A stretch of 30,564 nucleotides of DNA from Chara braunii (taxonomy: Eukaryota; Streptophyta; Charophyceae; Charales; Characeae). The notes under the pieces are model-generated. The model saw nothing but the letters and a program-made list of their open reading frames with translations. It was not told the origin of the DNA and ran no database searches. Location of the stretch: NCBI GenBank assembly GCA_003427395.1, contig BFEA01000283.1:1777241-1807804 (forward strand). The letters are read 5' to 3'. Of this stretch, positions 17,510 to 27,712 are shown in pieces. How positions within the stretch are numbered: position 1 is the stretch's first letter; every line of letters starts with the position of its first letter. The position numbers were made by a program, and so were the translations under genes.

Positions 17510-17600
17510 TTTTTTTTGCCATGGACACCATTGTGCAGTCCGTTATTTCTTGGACTGTACTAGTGGTCATTTTCCTGGTCTCATAACCCCACAACTTGCC
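17510..17600. repeat. partial third copy of one hairpin module
   Basis: The arm gtgcagtcc and loop gttattt recur here and at about 18245. With outer pairs and one bulge, the stem at 17527-17567 reaches 15 pairs. Confidence 0.7.
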
Positions 17601-17843
17601 CTAAACTGAAACAAAATGAAGCGGCTCATTTCCAAGTGCATCCAGGCTGAATGTTGGGTCCGTATGTACATAAAACATGTGTTTTCCCTTCCTCATGCAT
17701 TCCGTTGTGGTTGCATGAGGCCTTTAATTTCATTGATTTTCTCAGTAGAATCTAAAAAAATCCAGATACTTTATAACTGATACATCCCAGAATGCCTCTG
17801 GTCACAGATGTATCTCCCAAGTGACCGTTTTTTACCATTAGTG

Positions 17844-17845
<2 letters not shown>

Positions 17846-17876
<31 letters not shown>
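17846..17876. repeat. poly(T) run
   Basis: About 31 T bases. A second run lies at 17984-18012. On the minus strand these could be poly(A) tails of retroposed sequences, but I see no matching element. Confidence 0.9.
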
Positions 17877-17981
17877 CTTACGACCTCCGTGATCAATTAC
17901 GTTTTGTTCAGATGGGAGAAGAAAAACCAATAAAAGAAGTACGCTCTGGCAGCAGACAAATTCCTGAGTGGAATTTTTAAT

Positions 17982-18012
<31 letters not shown>

Positions 18013-18029
18013 CTTTTCGCTGTAATTCT

Positions 18030-18770
18030 GAATAGTAGGGAACTGTCAGTCCCTACTTGTGTTAGTCCCTACCGACGACCAACTCACTCACTCCCTCTCA
18101 CCCTCCTTTGTCTCATTCTCCCTCTTTTTTTTCCTATTTTTCTTTTCTTTTTCGTTTTTTTTTTTGGCATGCCAAGTGTCAANTAGTTGTTGAGGCCCTT
18201 TTCTAAGCCCCACCTCTAGCTTCAGGCCTTGTCCATGCCCAAGGTGCAGTCCATTATTTTTCAGACTGCAACTGTGGCTCCCCCATGCTCACGGGAGCCA
18301 CATTTTGTCTTTACTTTCTTCAAACGGTGGCCCTCCCTACTTCGATTTTCTATCGGAGGCCTATTTTTCATATGGAGCCTCTCTAGGCTCCATTTTCTTC
18401 AAGGTGGCTGATTCCAAATGTTTTGGATTGCTGTTATGCCTCTTCCCTCATTTCTCTTGTTTTTTTTTTCCTTTTTCGGTCCTTCTGTTTGCTTCCACTA
18501 GTGCTTACACTAGTGATGTTGATCTCGACGGCGCCACTTGTTCTTGGATATTTATTTTTCATGGCTCTTCACAACTCTTCCTTGGGACATCACAAGTCCC
18601 CGACACTTATCCCGCACTAGTCCCCGACACTTATCCCGCACTAGTCCCCGACACTTGTCTCGCCGGTGGTCCCACCGACACTTGTCCCACTGGTGGTCCC
18701 GCCAGTGGGACCGCCAGTACTTGTCATGTTGGTGGTCCCGCTGACACTTGTCTCAAAATACCATTATTTT
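18030..18770. repeat. hairpin-rich unit, copy B
   Basis: Diverged copy of 16620-17350. The hairpin arms at 18372-18393 and 18410-18429 lie at an identical offset of 1412 bp from those in copy A. A minisatellite has expanded in its right part. Confidence 0.75.
18597..18755. repeat. 24-27 bp minisatellite with GC-rich palindromes
   Basis: Two exact 24-bp units of ccccgacacttatcccgcac plus tagt are followed by diverged units ending in ggtggtccc. Two of these form perfect hairpins: cggtgg/ccaccg at 18664-18677 and a 10-bp stem at 18684-18711. Confidence 0.88.
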
Positions 18771-19609
18771 TACTTAGCCCTATACGATCCCCGACACCTT
18801 TNCTCATGGTGTCCCGGTTTCTTTTGGCGTTCCCCATCCCTTGGTGGTCCCATTTTTTNTCTCTTTCCATGTCTCTATCTTGTCGGCCTTCCCGGTCGCG
18901 AGATCTCNAATCTCACGGTTCTCGTTAGTTGCTGAGGGCGNCCNCCATACTAGGGTCCTTATTTTCTAGCGTCTTGTGGTCGTCAAGGCTCTCCTTCTAA
19001 TGGNCTCGGTATTTCATTGTGGTCCATCACGTCCCCTTGCTTAGTTCATGGCCCTTCGGCCCTTCTCATGCTGAGTTTNGGTGGNCTCCTCGGCCACATG
19101 CTACGTTCTCATGCGNCGGTGTCNCGACACTATTTTCTTGACGTNGTTGACCCCTTTCATCCTTTCNCGCTCAGGGTATTACTTTCNTGGCGATCCTCCT
19201 TNTTTTGAGGAGGGCCGCCTTTACNAGTCTCTTGCGGCCCTTTGCCGCTTGTCCTTCTATTAATGTATTCTTGGCCTAATNNTTCTGGTTACCCTAAACA
19301 TCTTTCAGGGCTCTAGGCGCCGACAATCCTGTCCCTTCATCCTTCCTNTCTCTCTTGCTGCCTCATTNTAGATTCCTCTGTTGTGCGCAATTTAGCCANA
19401 TATCGTCTCTNGGGGGTGGAGACTTGATTCGGGACTCACAGGTCCCGNTACATTCCCCCTACTNAGTCGCGATGTCCTCATCGCGCACCAGTTCGAGGTT
19501 AATAAGGAAAGGAGCAGGTTGGAGGAAGACAAGGGTGGGGAGTGAGGTGTGATAGGTGGTTAGTTTATCAGGGTCCTTCTTGGTCTTTTCTCATGCTTTT
19601 TCTCCGTTA
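18771..19609. other. unassigned C/T-rich sequence with one hairpin module
   Basis: No gene was found. At 19452-19487 the string ttccccctact leads into a perfect 7-bp hairpin, cgcgatg (19468-19474) with catcgcg (19479-19485). The same module recurs at 20785-20817. Confidence 0.45.
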
Positions 19610-19905
19610 TCGATTTTTTGGTTCATGTAGTACATACTTCTTTCCCAAGTTTGGTCATCCTCAATGCATCAAATAATCGATTTTTTGGTCTGTACAATCT
19701 TTGTTTTTTTTCCAAGTTTGGTCATTCAATGCATCACGCAATCGGTTTTTCGGGTCGTGCAGTTTATGTTTCTTACCCCAACTTGTCCATCCCAATGCAT
19801 TTCATAATCGGTTTTTCGGCCCGTGTAGTCCATGTCGCTTTCCCAAGTCTGGTCACTCTTAATGCATTTCCTAATCATCTTTTCGGGCCGTGCAATCCAT
19901 GATCC
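19610..19905. repeat. 65-67 bp tandem repeat, about 4.5 units
   Basis: The landmark aatgcat lies at 19663, 19728, 19794 and 19861. Units share cccaagtttggtca and aatcggtttttcggg. Confidence 0.92.
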
Positions 19906-20269
19906 TTGCCACTTTTTTCCTTGCCCTTGCGCAAACCAATCCTTCTGCCCCTCTTATGGCCCCCCTTTTTCTTTAACCTTATGCCTTGTCCATGATCTAG
20001 TTAATCTTCAAGTGTTGGCTTGTTCTTTTTTCCCTAGTCTGTCCCTGTGCTTTCCTGACTCATTANCATGTGTTCCTTTCGCCTTCTTCCTCGGTTTTTN
20101 TTGTTCAGTTTCATTCAACCTTTCTTGATCCCTTATCGACTTTCCATGCCCATCCACAAACATTTTTCTGATGTTATTTTTATGATNATTTCGCTAGGTT
20201 TTCAAACTTTGTCCTATGCAATTACTCAAGCTCCTTTATCGTATCTCTCAAACCTTTTTTCAGGCAATT

Positions 20270-20720
20270 TCNTATACACTTTTTCTGATCTTTCCGCCAG
20301 ACTTTTCTTTAGCCATCAAACTCAGACGGGTTCATACACAATTTCCTCAGATATCTTTATCATGCCTCTCCCAAGTCCAAGTTCAAACAAAATCTCATAC
20401 AATTTCTTTGGACATCTTTGTCATACCATTCTCAAGCCCAAGCTCATGCAATACCTCAGGATATCTTTGTCAATCCATTTTCATGCCCAAGCTCATGCAA
20501 TACCTCTGGACGTCTTTGTCAGACCTTTCTCAAGTCCAAGCTCAACAATTTTACATGCATCTATTCTGGATATCTTGCCAGACCTTTCTCACACACAAGC
20601 TAAAAAACAATTTTGCATTCAATTCTTTTGGACATTTTGTCACGCTTTACTCAAGCCCAAGCTCCAAACAGTTCTACATACAATTCTTCTGGTATTTTGC
20701 CGAACTCTTCTCAAGTTCAT
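20270..20720. repeat. degenerate tandem repeat of about 49-64 bp
   Basis: Units contain tctcaagcccaagctcatgc and ggatatctttgtc. Spacing varies: near 20437, 20486 and 20535 it is 49 bp, later 58-64 bp. Translation in several frames repeats motifs such as FSSPSS, which is a consequence of the repeat. Confidence 0.82.
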
Positions 20721-21750
20721 AATAATTTTGTCAATTTGACTGTTGTTCCTTTCGCAAGCTTTCTCATCAGGTAGATGACATGCCTTCCCCCTACTCAAAC
20801 GCGATGTCCCCATCGCGCAACTGATTCTCACGCAGAGGTACGCAGATCTTGGCTGCCAACTAAGGGAAGGATGTCAGCCCATCATCCCCAAAAAGAAAGG
20901 GTGTTCCGTCCTCCCCCTGCTGATAACTCACCCCATCCTTCCAACTTAGTTCGACGGTCACTTTTTTGGAGACGGTTGTCATTATTGAGGTACCACCTCG
21001 CATCGGACAGGTAGGTCCAGTCCATGCCTCCCAGGACTCCGTCTTACCATAAGTGGCTCCCTCNCGAATNGTTCCTCTCGAGTGGTAATTCTACTNGATC
21101 NGGNCTTTTCCTTTCAAGAGAGTTGGGGCTCTTTATTAGTTTGCGAGTGCAGTTACGGAGACCTCGTGGTTAGTACCNTAACGNTTTCAATGATCCGGCA
21201 AGGCGGTGTCAATGCCCTTTGGTGGTGGCGGATTCCACCCGATACCTCGCCCGACCTCCCCCGTNGACANTGCTGCTTGATTTAGTGNGAGCAGCTTTGG
21301 TCNATCCTAAACGGTCGGGTCGCCCCTCAACGGCGTGACGTTTGGTTGGAGAGAGTCAAAGAGACTTAGAAGAGCAACTCTCGNTCCCTTTCCGGCACCC
21401 TGNACGTTTAGAAACTCAACGTGAGACGCAATTCGAACCATCTTGCTAAAGCTCGTTGTCAGAGTTGGTTCCGAATGTTGAGTATCTTTAACGATACCTT
21501 GATCTTTTAACCTTTGTCCCTTCTTATGAGGAACAGGTTGCGCTTGGACTTTTCCCTAGGGGGCAAAGGTCCTGGGGTCACGACGTTGGTGATGATATTT
21601 TCCCTCCCGTTAAGGCCTGCGACTAGAAAGGAAGAGGAAAATTGAGCAACTCAATGCGTGGTCTTTATAACTCACGGGTGCCTAGGGTCCTATGTTATGC
21701 AATGCAATTTCCAATTCTNAAGTAAACGCTCAAACCAAATGTTATTTCCA
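20721..21750. other. unassigned, with second copy of the CGCGATG hairpin module
   Basis: The module ttccccctactcaaa leads into cgcgatg (20800-20806), loop tccc, catcgcg (20811-20817), as at 19452-19487. The rest, to 21750, has no recognisable gene. Read on the minus strand, the module gives RDGDIAFE here and RDEDIAT at the other site. This could be the tail of a retrotransposon polyprotein, but that is speculation. Confidence 0.45.
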
Positions 21751-21754
21751 AGTA

Positions 21755-22450
21755 TTTCTCAAGGCTGATTCTCATGACGTATCCGACGATCTCTTTTCAA
21801 TTAGGGTCCTTTCTCTTNGCCGACCCATTGNCCCCTTTTCAATCATCAATTTATTTTCCCAATCCTTTTCAAGGTTGTTTCTCATGACCGTCCCGAAGGN
21901 CTTTCCCAATCCATATTTCATCCTTTTCAATCTTCTCTTTAAAGCTGATTCTCGTGACCGTCCCGACGGTCTTTCCCAATCCATATTTCATCTCTTTCAA
22001 TCTTCTCTCCAAGGCTGATTCTCATGACCGTCCCGACGGTCTTTCCCAATCCATATTCCTTTTCACTTTCTCCCCCAGGGTTGTTTCTTANGACCGTCTN
22101 AACAGNCCCTTCTACCCATCGTCTTTCAACCTATTTCCAAANCTAACTTTTGCGGCCGACCCGACGACCTCTTTNATTNACATCTCTTGCACTCCCTTTC
22201 CAAGGTTGTTTCTTATGACGGACCAGACGACCATTTCAATTCTCTTTTCATATTTTTTAATCTCCTTCTCAAGGCTAACTCTTGTGACCGACCCGACGNC
22301 CGTTTCAATTCTTCATCCATCTCTTTCAAATNTCCTTTTCAAGTCTGATTCTTGTGACCGACTCAAAGAACATTTCACTTNTTCATCCATCTCTTTCAAA
22401 TCTTCTTCTCAAGGTTGCTTCTTGTGATCAACCTGACGATCATTTCAATT
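21755..22450. repeat. 70-bp tandem repeat, about ten units, with internal hairpin
   Basis: The landmark tcccgacgg or its variants falls at 21891, 21961, 22031, about 22097, 22159 and 22221, 22291, 22361 and 22431, mostly 70 bp apart. In the best-kept units gaccgtc and gacggtc form a perfect 7-bp stem with a 2-base loop (for example 21957-21972 and 22027-22042). Units also share ttctcaaggctgattctc and ccaatccatatttcat. Confidence 0.93.
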
Positions 22451-22566
22451 CTTATAGCTCAATCNNNCTTAATCNCATTNAGCCTTTATCAATCAATCAT
22501 GCAAGGGGACCNCNGTAACAATTTCCANTGANCTTTTTCATGGGTCATTTTGCTATTTGAAGGCGA

Positions 22567-22765
22567 ACAACCTTTTCAGGGGTTATTCTTTTCCATTTCA
22601 ATCCAACAACCTTGTCAGGGTCATTCTTTTCCATTTCAATTGAACAATCTTGTCAGGGTCATTTTTTTCCATGCCAATCAANCAACCTTGTCACGGTTGT
22701 TCTTTTCCATTNGAGTCGAACAACCTTTTCAGAGGTCATTCGTTTTTATTCCAATGTTAGCGCCC
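22567..22765. repeat. 38-39 bp tandem repeat, five units
   Basis: The unit caaccttgtcagggtcattc plus ttttccatttcaat starts at 22568, 22607, 22645, 22683 and 22721. Confidence 0.94.
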
Positions 22766-23610
22766 GAGGGGGTGGGCCTCGAGGACACAGATCTCATCTC
22801 TTACTAGGAGGGGGTTAGAAGGTGACCATCTTATACAATTTTTTGTGTGCGATAACTTTCATNATTTCTCGTTATAACTTGTTGTTACAATGAACTCATG
22901 CATACACCCNGCTTAGCNTCTAGCGCGCAGTCAGAGGCTCTCATCCTCAGTNAGAGCAAGCTCACNCGACCATTCAACCATAGATAAGGGTATGAAAGCA
23001 ATTTTTTGTCTTCACTCTTTCTCACTCTTAGACCTTTGTGTCTTGCGACACAACTCGACTTGGTTGAGTTAGGCTCCTAGGGGAGGGACATNTTTACGCC
23101 CTCATCTAACCATANGTTCCCTAACCTCTCCTCTACTCGACTCGACACCNAATGCCTCGTCTTGTTCAAGAAGTCAAATCCACAGTCNTTTCCTAGAATA
23201 CAGTTTTTGTCTTTTCCAAGGTCNCTAAAACAACCATCCCAGCTGGTTTCATACCAATATTTCTTGCCAGTCTTTTCCCTCATAAACTTCTCAAGGTAGC
23301 TCATCCAGAAAGTAAATCATAGTTGTCTACTGCTTATCTTGCTAAGTCTTGATTAGTCCATGTCTTGCTCACATTCAACTACNCTTCTCATTTACTAAGA
23401 TCAACATCACGATTGCTACAAACTTTGTCATACATCTACTATTCTTATTTATCATCCTTCCTCGTTTGTCCCTCAACCCCCAAGTCACAGGTCCTAATTT
23501 CTTCTTCTTTCTCACAAACTCTTACAATCGTTCCTCGTTAAAGAAGTCCAGAGGAGTGACTTCTTCTCCCGTCCTCATCTTCTTCCTAACCTTGATGATC
23601 CAATCATGCC
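22766..23610. other. unassigned spacer
   Basis: Non-repetitive sequence between the minisatellites and the minus-strand retrotransposon. I recognise no gene. It may contain the 3' end or LTR of that element, but I could not show a matching copy at the other end. Confidence 0.3.
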
Positions 23611-24201
23611 TTACAACACTAATCCATCGTTCAAACTAATGGCNACATGTTGGTCTGAACTNTTCCTCCCACTTGGAGGGTCCTTCCTTTGCGTCATTTG
23701 GCGTTGATCGCCCTTCTTCCCCTGGTCTTGTAATCTNATTTGTTTCTTCCCACTATTGATTTCAATAACCTCGTGCGGTTCTTCCTCAATCTCGTCGTCT
23801 TCTTCTTGTATGGGGTTATATTCACCCGTAAAATGTTTCGGGTTTAGGCTATATGGAATGTTTGAACTCCCCTCACATCTCTCCTCCTTGTCCGCACAGT
23901 ATGCTTCATACCCACTGAATAGGTTCTGATTCATTTCCCCGCTTCTCTCCTCTTTACTGTTTAAGTTCAATTTCTCGTCCTCACTTTCATCCTCAGGGCG
24001 ANAATCTCATTTCTCGCCCTTCNNGAGGGGCGACGGTCTGCTACACAAGATCTTTCTCTTCCTCTTTCCAAGCGCGTGTCTCGGCTGCAGGCCTATGAAC
24101 AACTTTGACTTTTGTCTGTCTTGTTGTTCTTCTAGTCTTTGNCATTCATCATCGACANGTATGTTGGCGCAATTGGCATTGTTCTCNTTATTGAATTTCA
24201 T
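23611..24201 (-). pseudogene. extra charged ORF downstream of integrase
   Basis: One frame runs across both parts with a single TGA near 24004. It reads NANCANI, RLEEQQDRQKSKLFIGLQPR, HALGKRKRKILCSRP, then DESEDEKLNLNSKEERSGE, ADKEERCEGSSNIPYSLNP and EEDDEIEEEPHEVIEINSGK. It is rich in Glu, Lys and Asp, with no motif I recognise. It lies on the same strand as pol and beyond the integrase C-terminus. It may be an additional protein of the element or the start of a neighbouring element. I see no domain that would settle this. Confidence 0.45.
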
Positions 24202-24572
24202 TTCAACTCAAATTTTTCNTGTTCTTGTCATCATAAAATCAAGGGAAGACAAGATGCGCAACACGTACTCCCAAAAGTGAAGCCCCAACCAAACANAAAG
24301 AAAATAAAACCCAGTTTCCTTATGGCGTCACGATTCCCTCTTGCCCAATAATGCACCCCTTGCCCCAGTCCCTGTTCACGCAATATCATATGGTACACCG
24401 TCACTTCAACCGCAGTGATGTTGTGATCCCTTTCAACNCCCCTCAAAGCTATGATACATTGTCCCAAGCACCCCTAATCTTGCCATCCAGCTCATGCAGT
24501 CTTGCCTCTGGACACAACCATAGCCACCCGAAAAAAAGCGAGACACATCANAAATAAGATCCATGCTAGCAC

Positions 24573-24827
24573 TTAGCCTGCCGACTCCCCAATTTCCTTG
24601 TCCTNAGCNTCTTGCAACCATTGTTCCACTCGATCTGGACTTAAAAACCTGACCAGCNGNTGTCCCGAAAATGACCCTTTTAATCTAGTCTCATCCAAAT
24701 CTTCCAACTCAAAGGTGTTCAACCCNAGTCGCTTGACCACCCGGTAAGGACCCTTGAATCTCCTTCCCAATCGCCCTGACCAAGTGCTCTCTAGCGTCGA
24801 ATTTCTTACNAGGANCATTTCCCCCAC
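24573..24827 (-). pseudogene. pol: integrase C-terminal domain
   Basis: The frame reads VRNSTLESTWSGRLGRRFKG, PYRVVKR, then NTFELEDLDETRLKGSFSG and LVRFL. This is the SH3-like barrel found at the end of Ty3/gypsy integrases (basic patch, G-PY-V, then L-DLDG-like hairpin). Several codons hold N bases. No chromodomain signature follows. Downstream, 24467-24231 is a further frame I cannot name. Confidence 0.75.
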
Positions 24828-24932
24828 CTGGAATGGTTCTTTCTTGATATTCTTGANCTGGTCTCACCTTGCCTTATCTTTCCTTCTGCTATCCATGACC
24901 CGGTTCACCACNTCTTNCNTTGCCTCCTCATT

Positions 24933-25442
24933 CTAAATAATCTGCAGATATCGAGCCTCAATCAATTGCTCCATCGTCAAGTGCGGATCGTCGTCCAGCC
25001 TATTCCAAGTTGGTACTAGAGCTTCCACTGGGAAGTCAATCTCCNTCTCATACCATAATTTGGTTGGAATACATCNTGTAGTCCTATTTGGAGTCACTTT
25101 TTCCGAGAAAAAAACAGTCTGCTTAAGGTACTTGGGCCAGTTTCCAAGATCGTCTGTCGCTAACTTCGTGATCGTGTTCTTCAGGGTCCGATGTCCCCTN
25201 TCTACGAGCGCATTAATGGGCACCCTGAGTCTTTTACAAGTGCTCAACACCTCCTGATTTACGAACTCTGNCTCATTATCAGCCATAAACCTTCTAATGA
25301 ATGGGTGCCTCAGATAAAAGTCTTTTATCCAACCGACCACTGCTTTCGCGGTTTTCTTCTTGAGGGCTACTACCTCCACGAACCCANTAAGGTTATATCT
25401 AGCATCAAGGATGTACCTATATCCTTCCATAGATACGGGCAT
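24933..25442 (-). pseudogene. pol: integrase catalytic core (DDE)
   Basis: About 169 residues. EGYRYILDARYNLxGFVEVV includes the beta-strand after the first catalytic Asp region, whose Asp lies in WLDLAV just upstream across the stop at 25458. FIRRFMADNExEFVN holds the second Asp. RVPINALVxRGHRTLKNTI holds the catalytic Glu position: its codon is GAN, so Glu or Asp is possible. PNRTTxCIPTKLWYE matches the conserved substrate-loop end. The frame closes at a TAG (24933) where the polyprotein should continue into the C-terminal domain. Confidence 0.82.
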
Positions 25443-25457
25443 GACTGCGAGATCGAG

Positions 25458-25697
25458 CTAGACTNGATGTCCCGGTCCGAGCACCTGCGTATGCCTCAAT
25501 GGTTCAAAAACACGGGTCGAACTCCGCTCTTNGCAGATCAAGCNGGTCTGGCAATACGTGGCCACCATGCTCCCCATCCCCGGCCAAAAGTAGTGTGGCG
25601 CTNTTTTTGCCAGCGTCCCTTTTGAGGAGCGGTGTCCCCCAGCTAATCCATCATGCATTGCTTGAATTACGTCTACCTGCCTAGATCGTCCGCACAC
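25458..25697 (-). pseudogene. pol: integrase zinc-binding (H2C2) domain
   Basis: The frame reads VIQAMHDGLAGGHRSSKGTL, then APHYFWPGMGSMVATYCQTx and LICxERSS. The pattern H-x-GLAGGHRS...YFWPGM...YCQTC-xxC is that of the integrase N-terminal domain. One Cys codon contains an N base. The frame stops at TAG (25458) in place of an expected Trp. Confidence 0.82.
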
Positions 25698-25918
25698 GAC
25701 TCTTCTGGCATTAGNCCCTCCTCTCTTTTNAACAAATGCTAATTTTTCAGTACGTACTTCTCGACTTCCTCTCTCGCCTTGANGCTGATTTCTCCGACCT
25801 CTTTGTTCCCCACNTGCATCAAACCGATTTCCATGAAAATCCTGTCATACATCCGGATATAGAGGTACTCCTTCCTACCTCGATGGTNTTCTTNTNCATC
25901 CTTTACTAAGTTCANCTG

Positions 25919-26668
25919 TTACTGTTGCAGCCTCTNTTCCCACGATGCAACCAAACTNATAANGAGCTCGCGTCCANCCTCGACTGCCATTGCTATCAGC
26001 TCCTCCTTTGGTCCCACATCGTTTTCCCAGGAATCATTTTCTTCCTTACGACCCTGCCTTGCAACTGACCCTTCTCTGAGTTTTGCAACTACACCAGGAG
26101 ACCCCTTTTCCAATGCTTTAATCAACAATTCCTNAGATGTGCATGCGTGGTTTNTGACCTCGTTGTCCACCACAAGGGTCCCTCCCTCGTAGTCGAGGAA
26201 CGCGTCGATGGATTCTGCATCCTCTACTCCTTTCGGCGTGATGCAANCCCTGCTNAGGCCATCNACCCTATTTCTAAGTCCANCAGTGCTCTNGATCTTG
26301 TAATCGAACTGCCAAATGAACCCTACCCATCTCCCCATAGTAGGGTCTATGGGTTTGTANNTCTTCAACGCTCCTATGACATTTGTCGGATCGATNCTCA
26401 GNATGAAGTGTTTCCNAAATACATAAGCCTGGAAGGTCTTAAGGCATTGAAGGACGACTAGCACCTCCTTCTTNAATTGAGAGTAGCAACGCTCTGCAGA
26501 ATTCAACGTCCTACTTTCAAATTTGATGGGTCTCTCTCTCCCATCTTCACCTCTTTGTATNAGAACTCCTCCCACAGCTAACGGTCCCCCATCGGTCTCA
26601 AGTACAAACGGTCGCCCTACCTCATTATTGAAACACGGAGCGACAAGGGTAACNTGTTCCGACGTCAA
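25919..26668 (-). pseudogene. pol: RNase H domain of pol
   Basis: The frame reads GRPFVLETDGGPLAVGGV (first Asp), RPIKFESRTLNSAERCYSQ, then KKEVLVVLQCLKTFQAYVF (Glu). FxLxIDPTNVIGAL gives the third acid and NRxDGxSR the last Asp. A linker rich in Glu follows. This removes the RNA strand during reverse transcription. The acidic residues are kept although the copy is interrupted upstream by TAG at 26711, read in place of the Trp expected after MD. Confidence 0.82.
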
Positions 26669-26788
26669 TATGTCTTTGAGGGCCTGGACTGCGGCCTCCC
26701 GCTCTTTCGTCTAGTCCATTGTGCCCTCCTCGCGGATCATGGCCCGGATGGGTTCCGCTATCTTAGCAAAACCCTTGATGAAGATTCT

Positions 26789-27712
26789 CTAGAATCCAGC
26801 AACCCTTAGGAAGACTCTTACCTCCGTCGTTGTGTGTAGAGGCGTTGGCCATTGGGAGATCTTGTCGGTCTTGGCCGGGTCGGATTTTCTTTCATACGCC
26901 CCACAGCGTAAACCTAGGATGGTCACTTCGGGGACTGCAAGAATACTCTTGGGACTGCTGGCGGTGGTGTTGTACACCAAGAACCTGTGGAGGAGCTCCT
27001 TGATGTCCTGTAAATGGTCCCACAAAAAGTTTCGTACTTCGGGATGAACTTCCATGTCATCCTTCTCTCGGGCGCCCTTGATCGGATTNTCATCAATGTA
27101 GGGCTCACACTTTGCAGGGAACACATCCCCAACAACTGCGAACATCCTCCTTTGTGCTTCTGTCACAGCGTTGGTGAAGCCCATAGGCGTTACTTTCATT
27201 TGCAACTGGCCTATCGGGGTATGCATGGTCGTGTAGGGTCTATCCCGGGCGTCCAACGGGAGTTGATCGTATCCGAAATAGAGATCTACCACTGAGTAAA
27301 TGCTTCCACCGACGTGAGATTCTGCTAACAGGTCTGCTTGAGGCAGTGACCCTGCATCCCAGATAGTCACAACATCCAGTTTTTGCAGATCCTGGATCCA
27401 CCTAAACGTCTTGTTAGGTTTTCGAAACGCAAACCATCTGTTTGCGTACGGAGATGCAGTACTTTCCGCAACAAAGGAGTCAATTTTTGCTCTAAGTAGG
27501 TTTGTTACTTGCCCCGCTATTCCAAAGTCAATCCTGACGGGGGGTATCAACTTTGCATCCAATCGTCCCTTCTCATGATATTTGAAGGCGAATGTCAGGT
27601 GAAATTTCTGACACACTTCCTTGATCAAGCGTGTCTCCTGCTCCGTGGAAAATCCCACTACTCCTATCTTCATGGTATCCGCTATTTCGTTCAATATTCG
27701 ATNCCCTTCCAT
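26789..27712 (-). pseudogene. pol: reverse transcriptase with an insertion after the YIDD motif
   Basis: About 307 residues. Fingers: ASPYANRWFAFRKPNKTFRW. Motif A: SIYSVVDLYFGYDQLPLD. Motif B region: QLQMKVTPMGFTNAVTEAQR. Motif C: EPYIDxNPIKGA, where the fourth residue codon is GAN, compatible with YIDD. A segment of roughly 20 residues (REKDDMEVHPEVRNFLWDHL) then intervenes before the usual LHRF and GLRCGAYERKSDPAKTDKIS. Standard Ty3 enzymes pass from YxDD to a short VYS loop. I remember similar PIKG-type palms from rust-fungus elements. The frame ends at a TAG (26789) where FW is expected. Confidence 0.85.

Larger units (their letters stand above)
16110..18770. repeat. dense hairpin array (at least 14 strong stems)
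   Basis: Unrelated short inverted repeats follow one another. Stems and arm positions: 11/12 bp 16116-16127 with 16133-16144; 11 bp perfect 16212-16222 with 16228-16238; 11/12 bp 16314-16325 with 16335-16346; 7 bp 16390-16396 with 16405-16411; 6+6 bp within 16453-16479; 11 bp with one wobble 16583-16593 with 16605-16615; 20-bp palindrome 16998-17017; 8 bp 17122-17129 with 17132-17139; 9 bp with one wobble 17533-17541 with 17552-17560; 9 bp 17691-17699 with 17712-17720; 8 bp 17779-17786 with 17807-17814; 8 bp 18034-18041 with 18050-18057; 10 bp 18273-18282 with 18293-18302; 9 bp 18372-18380 with 18385-18393; 8 bp 18496-18503 with 18508-18515; 10 bp 18684-18693 with 18702-18711. No protein is encoded. 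The function is unknown. Confidence 0.85.

Noticed and set aside
16620-18770. LTR pair of a retrotransposon
   Set aside because: The two copies are far more diverged than LTRs with so little between them. They lack clear TG...CA ends and target duplications, and about 680 bp of non-coding DNA separates them.
18305-18928. 207-codon open frame with repeated PDTYPALV motif
   Set aside because: The repeat comes from the 24-bp minisatellite and the rest is C/T-rich translation without motifs.
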